A stretch of 64,000 nucleotides of DNA. It comes from Planococcus chinensis. Lineage in GTDB: Bacteria; Bacillota; Bacilli; Bacillales_A; Planococcaceae. Below the pieces are notes generated by a model. It ran no database searches and was not told where the DNA came from. It worked only from the letters and a program-made list of their open reading frames with translations. A program made the position numbers and the translations under genes. The stretch's first letter is position 1, and every line of letters begins with the position of its first letter. Below, piece after piece: positions 37,909-45,213 of the stretch. Location: positions 186,001-250,000 of the forward strand of contig NZ_JABWTK010000002.1 in assembly GCF_020071995.1 (NCBI RefSeq), in the 5' to 3' direction.

Positions 37909-39275
37909 CCTGATCCCTCCTGGCTTGATTGTACCGCGCCAACATTAAAATCCGATGAGAAAATGATGGAAACTGTCGTACCCATTTGTTCAATGCTTTC
38001 AATTTCCAGCTTGACTCCCAGTGAATCAGCCAATTGTTTGGCAAGGGATAAGCCAAGTCCGGATCCTCCGGTGTCACGGCTTCGCGCTTTATCCACACGG
38101 TAGAAACGTTCAAAGATAAACGGCAGCGATTCTTTAGGAATGCCGATGCCATAATCCCGGATTTGGATAACAGTGTGCCCTTCGTTTTTTGCAATCACTT
38201 CAATACGGCCGCTTGAGTATTTCCGCGCATTGTCGAGCAGGATATACAACAGCTGCTTGAGTTTCGCCAAATCGGTCGTGACGTATAATTCCGGAGAACT
38301 GGCCGTCAGCCGGAATTCCCGGTTATAGGAAGTCCCAAGCGCTGCAGTCGTTTGCTCAAGTACTTTCGTGACATTCACGTTGGTCAATTCAAGCTGCGCC
38401 TCGCTTTGGCGGGCAATGTGCAAAAGCTGTTCAATCAATGCCTTCATGCGGTCAGTTTCAGTCCGGATGGCTGTCAATCCTTCATCGGCGATTTTTTCAT
38501 CCTGCATTCCGCGCCGCTGCAGAAGTTTGGCATAGCTGCCAATGACCGTTAAAGGCGTTTTCAATTCATGGGACGCATTCGAGACAAACTGTTCCTGCTT
38601 GGTATAGTTTTCTTCAAGAAGGGCCATCATTTCATTGAATGTCCGGCCCATCTGCCCGATTTCATCATTCGTTTCCTCGGTGATCTGCAGCTTCTCAAAT
38701 TGGCCGTTGCGCTGGATGCGCGTCATCGTATTGGTAAGATCGGTAATTGGCTTCGTAATAAGCCGCCCGAGGACGATGCTTGAAACCACTACCGGTATCA
38801 TGGCCAGCAAAGTTACCGTGATCAACACCAGCCGCAGCGTTTGAAGATTGCCGCTCACTTCCCTCATCGATTGGGCAATCGTCAAATTTGCCACTTCGCC
38901 GTCCGTCCAAATGATCGGCGTCGTCACATAAGCGAATAGCTCATCTTCCGCTTGAATGGTTCCGGAAGCATCCGGCAAGCCTGCAGGAAGTTCTGTTGGA
39001 ACCGCAGGGTCTTGAATCGTCCGGATCAGTTCCTTGCCGCCACGGGTAACTTGAATTGAACCGTTCACCGGCACATATCCCCGAAGCACATTCTGGGGAT
39101 CTGCCGGATTCTCATTCAGCTTTGCAACCACTAGATTGGCCTCAGTGCGAAGCTGGTCCACTTCCGTTGAATACGTTAACCGGCTGAACGAAAAGTAGAT
39201 GACGATCATAAGCACCAGCAGAATGACCAGCATTAGCAAAGTGGTCCAAATATGGATTTTATTTTTTAGCTTCAT
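37905..39275 (-). CDS. Sensor histidine kinase (YkoH-like)
   Basis: A 456-residue kinase. TM1 is at about residues 10-30, an extracytoplasmic domain covers about 31-155, and TM2 is near 160-182. A HAMP linker follows (LTNTMTRIQRNGQFEKL), then the H-box VSNASHELKTPLTVIGSYAK, an N-box LLDNARKYSS and GIGIPKESLPFIFERFYRVD. The ATG at 39275 has AAGGAG at 7 bases, better than the ATG at 39281. The regulator gene upstream overlaps it by 17 bases. The signal is unknown; the PepSY partner suggests an extracytoplasmic or metal/protease cue. Confidence 0.9.
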   Translation of the reverse strand: MKLKNKIHIWTTLLMLVILLVLMIVIYFSFSRLTYSTEVDQLRTEANLVVAKLNENPADPQNVLRGYVPVNGSIQVTRGGKELIRTIQDPAVPTELPAGLPDASGTIQAEDELFAYVTTPIIWTDGEVANLTIAQSMREVSGNLQTLRLVLITVTLLAMIPVVVSSIVLGRLITKPITDLTNTMTRIQRNGQFEKLQITEETNDEIGQMGRTFNEMMALLEENYTKQEQFVSNASHELKTPLTVIGSYAKLLQRRGMQDEKIADEGLTAIRTETDRMKALIEQLLHIARQSEAQLELTNVNVTKVLEQTTAALGTSYNREFRLTASSPELYVTTDLAKLKQLLYILLDNARKYSSGRIEVIAKNEGHTVIQIRDYGIGIPKESLPFIFERFYRVDKARSRDTGGSGLGLSLAKQLADSLGVKLEIESIEQMGTTVSIIFSSDFNVGAVQSSQEGSG

Positions 39276-39957
39276 GGACATGCTCCTTCAGGACATAACC
39301 TACGCCCCGAACTGTCTGGATATAAGTGGAGGGCTCACCTGCATCGATTTTTTTCCGCAAATAGCGGATATAGACATCGATGACATTAGTATCCCCGTAG
39401 TAGTCGTAGCCCCAGACGGCATTCAACACTTGTTCGCGGCTCAGCACTTGCTGCGGATGCTGCATCAAGTACAGCAGCAAATCAAATTCACGCGGCGTCA
39501 GTTCGACCGAGCGTCCGCTGCGGATAACCTCACGCGTCGTTTCGTTCAATTCCAGCTGTTCAAAACGGCGAACTTCAGAATTCCCGTTCCCTGTCGACTG
39601 CCGCAGGCATGCACGGATGCGGGCAAGCAGCTCTTCAATTTCAAATGGTTTCGTTACGTAATCATTTGCGCCCAAATCAAGGCCGGCCACTTTATCTTTC
39701 ACATCGTTTTTCGCTGTCAGTAAAATAACCGGAATGGCCGGATCGGAAGTACGAATGCGTTTTAGTACATCCAATCCATGGATTTCAGGCAGCATCAAAT
39801 CAAGCAAGATCAAATCCCATTCGTTTTCGCGGAACTGAATCAGCCCTTCCGAACCTGTATGGGCCACTCCTGTTTGATAGCCTTCATATGTAAGTTCCAG
39901 TTCCAACACGCGTGCTATGCTTTTTTCATCTTCCACTATCAGAATACGCTCTGTCAT
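39259..39957 (-). CDS. OmpR-family response regulator (YkoG-like)
   Basis: A 232-residue regulator. The receiver domain has acidic pocket residues in VEDEK, the phospho-accepting Asp in LILLDLMLPE and Thr/Lys in LLTAKND. The winged-helix output domain includes SVELTPREFDLLLYLMQHP and VDVYIRYLRKKID. The ATG at 39957 follows GAGGTG; a GTG three codons upstream is less likely. It is first in the operon regulator-kinase-PepSY. Order and partners parallel B. subtilis ykoG-ykoH. Confidence 0.92.
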   Translation of the reverse strand: MTERILIVEDEKSIARVLELELTYEGYQTGVAHTGSEGLIQFRENEWDLILLDLMLPEIHGLDVLKRIRTSDPAIPVILLTAKNDVKDKVAGLDLGANDYVTKPFEIEELLARIRACLRQSTGNGNSEVRRFEQLELNETTREVIRSGRSVELTPREFDLLLYLMQHPQQVLSREQVLNAVWGYDYYGDTNVIDVYIRYLRKKIDAGEPSTYIQTVRGVGYVLKEHVHEAKK

Positions 39958-39993
39958 ATCCGTCACCTCTTACTGTTTATTCTAGCAAACATA

Positions 39994-40020
39994 AAGAAAA
40001 AAGCGACCCGGAGGCCGCTT
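39994..40020 (-). terminator. Intrinsic terminator after the aldehyde dehydrogenase gene
   Basis: The 8-bp stem AAGCGGCC/GGTCGCTT (one G-T pair) with a 4-base loop is followed by TTTTTTC on the minus strand and abuts the stop codon. Confidence 0.75.
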
Positions 40021-41407
40021 ATTTCAATAAGGTTCTAACCATATTCACTTTGTTGCCATAAGGCGGAAACAGAACATTGGTCGACAGTTTGGTCGATTTT
40101 TTCAAGATGGATTTTGCATGAGTAAAAGTTTCAAAACTCGTTTTTCCGTGGTAGGAATTAACCCCCGAAGTACCGACTCCGCCAAACGGCAGGTAGACGC
40201 TGCCGACATGGGACACCGTATCGTTGATGCAGCCGCCGCCAAATGGCAATTCTTCCAGGAAGAAGTTAGTGGCCCGCTCATTTTCAGAAAACATATAAGC
40301 GGAAAGCGGCTTCGGCAATTTGCGGATTTGGCGCAGCAGTGCAGGCAGATCGTTGTACGTGATGACCGGCAAAATCGGCCCGAACAGTTCCTCTTCCATC
40401 GATGGGCTGTCCCAGTTGATATTGTCGAGTACAACCGGTTCAATATAACGCTCATTGCGGTCCATCCCGCCGCCAGTCACAATATTTGCCGATTCTTTTT
40501 TGATGATCTCAGCGAGCCGGTCGAAATGCTGAACGGAAACGATGCGCCCGTAATCCGGACTTTTCAGTGCGTCTTTTCCGTAGAAACTCCGGATGGTCTT
40601 GATCAATTTTTTCATGAACTCTTCTTTGACCGATTCATGGACGCAGACGTAATCCGGCGCTACACAAGTCTGGCCGGTATTCATCAATTTCCCCCATGCG
40701 ATGCGTTTTACCGCCAAGTCAAGATTAGCCGTCTGGTCGACGATTGCCGGGCTTTTGCCGCCCAGTTCCAGCGTAATCGGCGTCAGGCGTTCCGATGCAG
40801 CTTTCATGATCACTTTCCCGACATTGACGCTGCCTGTGAAGAAAATATAATCAAAAGATGCATGAATAAGTGCTGTCACTTCTTCGCGCTCGCCTTCAAC
40901 GACCCGGATATAGTAGGAGGGGAAGGCTTCTTCAATAATAGTGCGGATCACTTTTGTCACGTTCGGCGTGGTTTCGGAAGGTTTGACAATTGCACAATTC
41001 CCTCCGACAATCGCCCCGATCAACGGTTCCATGATTAATTGGAACGGATAATTGAATGGTCCGATAATGAGAACGGACCCATACGGTTCCCGAATGACAA
41101 AACTTTTGGCAGGCTGGAGATGAAGCGGTGTCTTCACTTGTTCCGGCTCCATCCAGTTGTCCAGGTGCTTCGACATATAACCGATGCTATCAAGAATGAA
41201 CCCTACTTCGGTCGCATAGGCTTCAAATTCACTTTTTCCTAAATCCAATTTCAAGGCGTGGAGAATTTCGTTTTCGTGAACTTTTATGGCTTGCTTCAGC
41301 CGGTCGAGCTGCGCTTTTCGGAAACTGACGCTTTTAGTGGCACCTGTGTAAAAGAAATTACGCTGTTCATTAATCATTTGTTCAACCGTCAATGCAGTAA
41401 CTTCCAT
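40019..41407 (-). CDS. Aldehyde dehydrogenase (YwdH/class 3-like)
   Basis: A 462-residue NAD(P)-dependent aldehyde dehydrogenase. The catalytic Glu is in LELGGKSPAIV (about residue 213) and the nucleophilic Cys in NTGQTCVAPDYV (about 247). The start MEVTALTVEQMINEQRNFF and the C-terminal extension match the short class 3/YwdH-like group, which oxidises medium- or long-chain aliphatic aldehydes. A hydrophobic substrate is inferred. GGAGG precedes the ATG. It is monocistronic. Confidence 0.92.
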   Translation of the reverse strand: MEVTALTVEQMINEQRNFFYTGATKSVSFRKAQLDRLKQAIKVHENEILHALKLDLGKSEFEAYATEVGFILDSIGYMSKHLDNWMEPEQVKTPLHLQPAKSFVIREPYGSVLIIGPFNYPFQLIMEPLIGAIVGGNCAIVKPSETTPNVTKVIRTIIEEAFPSYYIRVVEGEREEVTALIHASFDYIFFTGSVNVGKVIMKAASERLTPITLELGGKSPAIVDQTANLDLAVKRIAWGKLMNTGQTCVAPDYVCVHESVKEEFMKKLIKTIRSFYGKDALKSPDYGRIVSVQHFDRLAEIIKKESANIVTGGGMDRNERYIEPVVLDNINWDSPSMEEELFGPILPVITYNDLPALLRQIRKLPKPLSAYMFSENERATNFFLEELPFGGGCINDTVSHVGSVYLPFGGVGTSGVNSYHGKTSFETFTHAKSILKKSTKLSTNVLFPPYGNKVNMVRTLLK

Positions 41408-41469
41408 TTATTATAGCCTCCTTCTTAGTGGGACCATCTTAGCATGATTTTTTTAAAACTTCACTTCAT

Positions 41470-42396
41470 TTACTTTTCTGCAAGCAATTGGTCGATATAA
41501 CGCTGCACGACAAGCCCTTCTTCGAAAGGCACCAAAAAAGTGGACTGTTCACGCATTGCCTGGAACAGCGAAGGAACTTCCATAAAATCCGTAATCGGCT
41601 TCCGTTCTTCGTATTTTCTTTCTTCGTATAAATCCGACCAGTTTTCCAGCGTCAAGACGCCTTCTTCGCCATACACTTTGAATTGCAGCAACTCTTTTTG
41701 GCCGATGCCGCTAAGCCCAGTGATTAAAAATGGAATGTTGCCAGCTGTTACCCCGTGCGCAACGATTCCCGTTTCGCAAAGCTCGGCTTGTTCGGGGTAA
41801 GTGATATGATGGGACAAAATTGTCAACTCTCCGAATACCCGATTAAAGAGTTGGAGGTAATGAGGAAACACTTCCCTTACAAAGCCGCCCTGGCTTCTTG
41901 ATACAATCCACGGATTTTGCTGCCACGCCCGTGGCCAGTCCGGGAAAAAGGTCTGCAGCTCAATACGCACCACTTTTCCGATATTGCCGCTCCGGATGCG
42001 CTTGACCATATCGTGTACAGCCGGCTTATACATGAGCGGGAAATGCATCGCTGTGCGGATCCGGTTTTTTTCTGCTGCTTCCACCATTTTTTTTCCGTCT
42101 TCCGCATTATGTGCAAGCGGTTTCTCGCTTAGCACATGGATGCCGGCACCCGCTGCACGTTTGGCAATTTCTGCATGGGAAGCTGGCGGCGTTCCGATAT
42201 ACAACCAATCGATATTGGCATGGAGAATCGATTCGAAAGACTCGCAAACTGGCACCCCATATGTGTCATGCAGATATTGCAGGCGCTCATGCTGCTCGTC
42301 ATAAACGCCTTTGATTTGCACTCTGCCTTCTTGCTGAATTTGTTTAATGATGCGCTCTCCTACAATTCCTGCTCCGATAATCCCAATTGAAATCAT
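41470..42396 (-). CDS. Gfo/Idh/MocA-family oxidoreductase
   Basis: A 308-residue protein. The N-terminal Rossmann motif is GIIGAGIVGERI, followed by YIGTPPASHAEI and LSEKPLAHNAEDG (the conserved EKP near residue 92) and a C-terminal substrate domain. The family oxidises or reduces sugars, inositols and other polyols; no substrate motif decides which. There is no sugar operon nearby, so the role is open. GAGGG precedes the ATG. Confidence 0.85.
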   Translation of the reverse strand: MISIGIIGAGIVGERIIKQIQQEGRVQIKGVYDEQHERLQYLHDTYGVPVCESFESILHANIDWLYIGTPPASHAEIAKRAAGAGIHVLSEKPLAHNAEDGKKMVEAAEKNRIRTAMHFPLMYKPAVHDMVKRIRSGNIGKVVRIELQTFFPDWPRAWQQNPWIVSRSQGGFVREVFPHYLQLFNRVFGELTILSHHITYPEQAELCETGIVAHGVTAGNIPFLITGLSGIGQKELLQFKVYGEEGVLTLENWSDLYEERKYEERKPITDFMEVPSLFQAMREQSTFLVPFEEGLVVQRYIDQLLAEK

Positions 42397-42444
42397 CTTA
42401 TCCCTCTTTTCTGTAAGGCCTAAAGGCTTATTTTAGCTCTCTCT

Positions 42445-42471
42445 GTTTATTAGTGTAACCTTTAGGGGTAT
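42445..42471 (+). promoter_or_regulatory. Candidate sigma-B promoter
   Basis: GTTTAT, 15 bases, GGGTAT, close to the Bacillales sigma-B consensus (GTTTAA, 12-15 bases, GGGTAT), 44 bases before the start codon of the 47-codon gene at 42516. No equally good sigma-A box is seen in the gap. Confidence 0.6.
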
Positions 42472-42515
42472 AGAATAGTCAAACAATTACAACACAAACC
42501 AAGGAGGAAAACATT

Positions 42516-42659
42516 ATGAACAAACAAGCAAACTGGTGGGAACCGATTTTTTCAGGAGAATTGGAAGTTGGACTAAACAAAGAGAAGTTGGACAGCCTGG
42601 ATCAGGAATCGTTTTTATATTTTGATGAGCCGCAAATCGACATGGAGACCCATGCCTAA
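42516..42659 (+). CDS. Small protein (47 aa), probably general-stress
   Basis: A 47-residue frame beginning MNKQANWWEPIFSGELEVGL and ending DEPQIDMETHA. It has a textbook AAGGAGG site 8 bases upstream of its ATG, a sigma-B-like promoter before it and an intrinsic terminator after it, so it is very likely a real monocistronic gene. It is acidic with paired Trp residues and has no membrane segment. I do not recognise a family. Confidence 0.75.
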   Translation: MNKQANWWEPIFSGELEVGLNKEKLDSLDQESFLYFDEPQIDMETHA

Positions 42660-42701
42660 TTGGTGCCCCTAACAACCGTAATCAGACGCTGCAATACATA
42701 G

Positions 42702-42738
42702 AAAACGCCTTGTTCAATCTATATTGAAAAGGCGTTTT
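42702..42738 (+). terminator. Terminator after the 47-codon gene
   Basis: AAAACGCC pairs with GGCGTTTT and TTCAAT with ATTGAA, around a small internal bulge and a 4-base loop. The T run is short but the glycosylase gene converging from the right can also use it. Confidence 0.75.
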
Positions 42739-42755
42739 GTCATGTCCGGACGATT

Positions 42756-43592
42756 TTATTCCACGCTTCTCCAAAGATACAGCGAAGCGTAAGAAAGATA
42801 AGGCTCCCATTCAGGCAGATGGAGGAGGATTTCTTCAGCTTTCGGTTTTTCTGGCCGTCCCCATTGGATTTTCAAGGCATTTTGCAAGCCGATATCCGCC
42901 AAAGGAAATAAGTTGGGGCGGCCCATCCCGAACATCAGAAAACTTTGGGCAGTCCACGGGCCAATCCCTCTGTAATGAACCAACCGGGCGGTCACTTCAT
43001 CATCTTCCAGCTTTGCCAAGTCTTCTAAAACCAATTCCCCGCTTGCAATGGCTCGGGACAGCCCAATGACGTATTCAGCTTTTCGTGTGCTGAATTGAAG
43101 TTCCCTTAAATTCACCGGATCAAGTTGCGCAATCGTTTCAGGAGCCGGATAAAACCAGACGCCCTCTTTTTGTTCCCCGTAAGTTTGGACAAATCGGCTC
43201 GTTAAGGTATGGGCAAACGATAAGTTCAATTGCTGGTGGATGATGCTTTTCATCAAGGATCCATAAAGTGAAAACTCACGGATCAGCGGCGTCCCTTTAT
43301 GTTCCTCAAACAGATGGGCAAGGCTGGTACCTCGAAAATGGTCCATGACCGGTTCGAGAGAACGATTGAAATGCATGATGTCAGCTATCAACGCCATTTG
43401 TTCTTCTATTGCATCGATTATTTTAAACACTGGGCTTTCGCTGGTCCCTTTTGCTTTCACCTTTGCAACATTGCCCTCTGGCATCGGAATCCGGACGGAG
43501 CGGTCCGACAGATCAACTGCATGCAATGGATCAAGGGACAGCCGCTCTAGTGCACGGTCGAAATCATAGGCAAATGGCAATTCCATTCGCAT
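42756..43592 (-). CDS. DNA-3-methyladenine glycosylase II (AlkA/YfjP-like)
   Basis: A 278-residue HhH-GPD glycosylase that excises alkylated purines. The helix-hairpin-helix is LVHYRGIGPWTAQSFLMFGM and the catalytic Asp is in PLADIGLQ (about residue 230). The N-terminal domain resembles AlkA. The start MRMELPFAYDF is chosen because AAGGAG lies 8 bases upstream; the longer frame lacks a site. Length agrees with the YfjP type (287 aa). It diverges from the nuclease gene at 43692. Confidence 0.88.
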   Translation of the reverse strand: MRMELPFAYDFDRALERLSLDPLHAVDLSDRSVRIPMPEGNVAKVKAKGTSESPVFKIIDAIEEQMALIADIMHFNRSLEPVMDHFRGTSLAHLFEEHKGTPLIREFSLYGSLMKSIIHQQLNLSFAHTLTSRFVQTYGEQKEGVWFYPAPETIAQLDPVNLRELQFSTRKAEYVIGLSRAIASGELVLEDLAKLEDDEVTARLVHYRGIGPWTAQSFLMFGMGRPNLFPLADIGLQNALKIQWGRPEKPKAEEILLHLPEWEPYLSYASLYLWRSVE

Positions 43593-43691
43593 TTCTCTCA
43601 TCTCCTTTTTCTTCAACCGTATCCCACCCAGATTTTGATTGCAAGCCGGAGAAGCAGGAAATATAATGGGAAAATGAAAGCAGGGATAGAC

Positions 43692-44414
43692 ATGAAACAA
43701 ATTACAGCTTTACTTGTAGCCTTGATGCTGCTCACAGGATGCGCAGTATTGGAGTCCACCGATACTGCCGGAACAACAGACCAAATTGAAGTAGAAGTCA
43801 CTTCCGTAATTGACGGAGACACCATCAAGATCATATATGAAGGCAAAGAAGAGACAGTCCGTTATTTGCTGGTGGATACGCCGGAAACCAATCATCCGCG
43901 CCTCGGAAAACAGCCCCTTGGCAGCGAAGCGACCAATGAAAACAAACGCCTCATCGAATCAGGAGACGTTTCGATTGAATTTGATGTAGGCGACCGTTTC
44001 GATGACTACGGCCGTTTGCTTGCTTATATTTATGTGGACGGGGAAAGCGTGCAGGAACAGCTGCTTGAATCAGGTTATGCACGCGTAGCCTATGTTTATC
44101 CTCCGAATACCCGCTATATTGACGAATTCGAAGAAGTGGAAGCTTCTGCCAAAGAAGCGGGAATCGGCATTTGGGAGTTTGAAAACTATTCAACAGAGCG
44201 CGGTTTCAATTCCGATGCCTACGGAAAAGAACCTAATTCATCCACATCAGATTCACCAAAAGGCGATTGCCGAATCAAAGGAAATATCAACCGGAACGGC
44301 AATAAGATTTATCATTTGCCGGGTGAAGGGTCCTATGAGCAGACCAATCCTGAGGAATGGTTTTGTTCAGAACAAGAAGCAAAAGATGCAGGGTTTAGAA
44401 GCACCGGAAGCTGA
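43692..44414 (+). CDS. Lipoprotein nuclease of the SNase family with C-terminal CxxK/Cys domain
   Basis: A 240-residue protein. The signal peptide ends in the lipobox LLTGC (Cys about residue 18). The SNase domain (about 35-155) has catalytic-type motifs DGDTIKI, RYLLVDTPE, and the paired acidic/Arg residues in VGDRFDDYGRLLAYIYVDG. The C-terminal unit DCRIKGNINRNGNKIYHLPG with GFRSTGS resembles the domain in YncB/YhcR-like secreted nucleases. It probably degrades extracellular DNA at the cell surface. AGGGA precedes the ATG. Confidence 0.88.
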   Translation: MKQITALLVALMLLTGCAVLESTDTAGTTDQIEVEVTSVIDGDTIKIIYEGKEETVRYLLVDTPETNHPRLGKQPLGSEATNENKRLIESGDVSIEFDVGDRFDDYGRLLAYIYVDGESVQEQLLESGYARVAYVYPPNTRYIDEFEEVEASAKEAGIGIWEFENYSTERGFNSDAYGKEPNSSTSDSPKGDCRIKGNINRNGNKIYHLPGEGSYEQTNPEEWFCSEQEAKDAGFRSTGS

Positions 44415-44428
44415 CAAGGAGGTTAATT

Positions 44429-44950
44429 ATGCAAGTGATCGTTTTACGGCTTGATTACCAGTCGTCGACAATTTTAGAGCAGCTTCAACAGCAGGCGCAG
44501 GCTGCCGCCTTAAAACAAAAAGCGGCTTTGCCGCCGCATCTTACGCTGCAGTCATTCACACAATCCAATCCGCTTGAGCTGAAAAAAGCAATTGAACCTT
44601 GGGTCGTAAAAATGAAGCAATTTCCTTTGTCTTTCGCTTCCCTCGGCTTCTTCAAACAGCAAGGCAGTTTTTACGCGGCGCCGATTGTCACCAAGCCGTT
44701 AGCCCAACTGCATTCGGCACTCAGTCTGTCGACGCAGGAATTTCCCGGGCATAATGCTTACTATATGCCGGAACAATGGGTTCCCCATGCGACCATTATC
44801 AATCATATTGCGCCGCCGTTCTGGGGACCGCTGTTTGCACGGCTTTCCATGGAATTCGAGCCTTTTAAAGCAAAGGCGGCTGCTATCGAATGCTGGTCTG
44901 TTGTCCAAGGAAAAGCACAAACCGAATGGAGTATTTTTCTTGCTGAATAA
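44429..44950 (+). CDS. 2H phosphoesterase (2'-5' RNA ligase superfamily) protein
   Basis: A 173-residue protein with two HxT/S motifs, HLTLQSF (about residue 36) and HATIINH (about 112), the 2H phosphoesterase signature. It probably acts on a cyclic phosphodiester or 2',3'-linked RNA end; substrate unknown. GGAGG precedes the ATG, 14 bases after the nuclease stop, so the two genes are probably cotranscribed. A second 2H protein (YjcG) lies at 50424-50942, but sequence similarity is low. Confidence 0.8.
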   Translation: MQVIVLRLDYQSSTILEQLQQQAQAAALKQKAALPPHLTLQSFTQSNPLELKKAIEPWVVKMKQFPLSFASLGFFKQQGSFYAAPIVTKPLAQLHSALSLSTQEFPGHNAYYMPEQWVPHATIINHIAPPFWGPLFARLSMEFEPFKAKAAAIECWSVVQGKAQTEWSIFLAE

Positions 44951-44955
44951 GCTAT

Positions 44956-44983
44956 TGACTTTTTTTTTGGGCGCGATATAATT
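44956..44983 (+). promoter_or_regulatory. Sigma-A promoter of tRNA-Val
   Basis: TTGACT, 16 bases, TATAAT, 20 bases before the first base of the tRNA. Both boxes are near consensus. Confidence 0.85.
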
Positions 44984-45002
44984 ATATTTGTCCTGGAAAT
45001 GA

Positions 45003-45075
45003 GATTCCTTAGCTCAGCTGGGAGAGCGCTACCTTGACAGGGTAGAGGTCGCTGGTTCGAGCCCAGTAGGAATCA
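45003..45075 (+). tRNA. tRNA-Val (anticodon GAC)
   Basis: Full cloverleaf: acceptor GATTCCT/AGGAATC with discriminator A, a D arm, an anticodon arm CTACC-TTGACAG-GGTAG (anticodon GAC), a variable loop and a T arm GCTGG-TTCGAGC-CCAGT. CCA is not encoded. It closely resembles B. subtilis tRNA-Val(GAC). It is solitary with its own strong promoter and terminator. Confidence 0.95.
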
Positions 45076-45121
45076 TTGGGTGCCAAACCCGCAGCAAGCT
45101 TTAGGAACAAAGTTTGCTTAG

Positions 45122-45153
45122 AAAAAACCGTTGCCTTTTGGCAGCGGTTTTTT
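45122..45153 (+). terminator. Terminator after tRNA-Val
   Basis: The stem AAAAAACCG(T)TGCC/GGCA(G)CGGTTTTTT around a TTTT loop, followed by a T-rich tail. It lies 46 bases after the tRNA. Confidence 0.9.
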
Positions 45154-45162
45154 ATTTTTCTC

Positions 45163-45207
45163 ATAAAAAAATGGGTGCGCGAAGCAATAGACTTCACGCA
45201 CCCATTC
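45163..45207 (-). terminator. Terminator of the TRAP operon
   Basis: AATGGGTGCG and CGCACCCATT pair around an imperfect inner arm (CTTC/GAAG), followed by seven T on the minus strand, just after the permease stop codon. Confidence 0.85.
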
Positions 45208-45213
45208 TCTATA

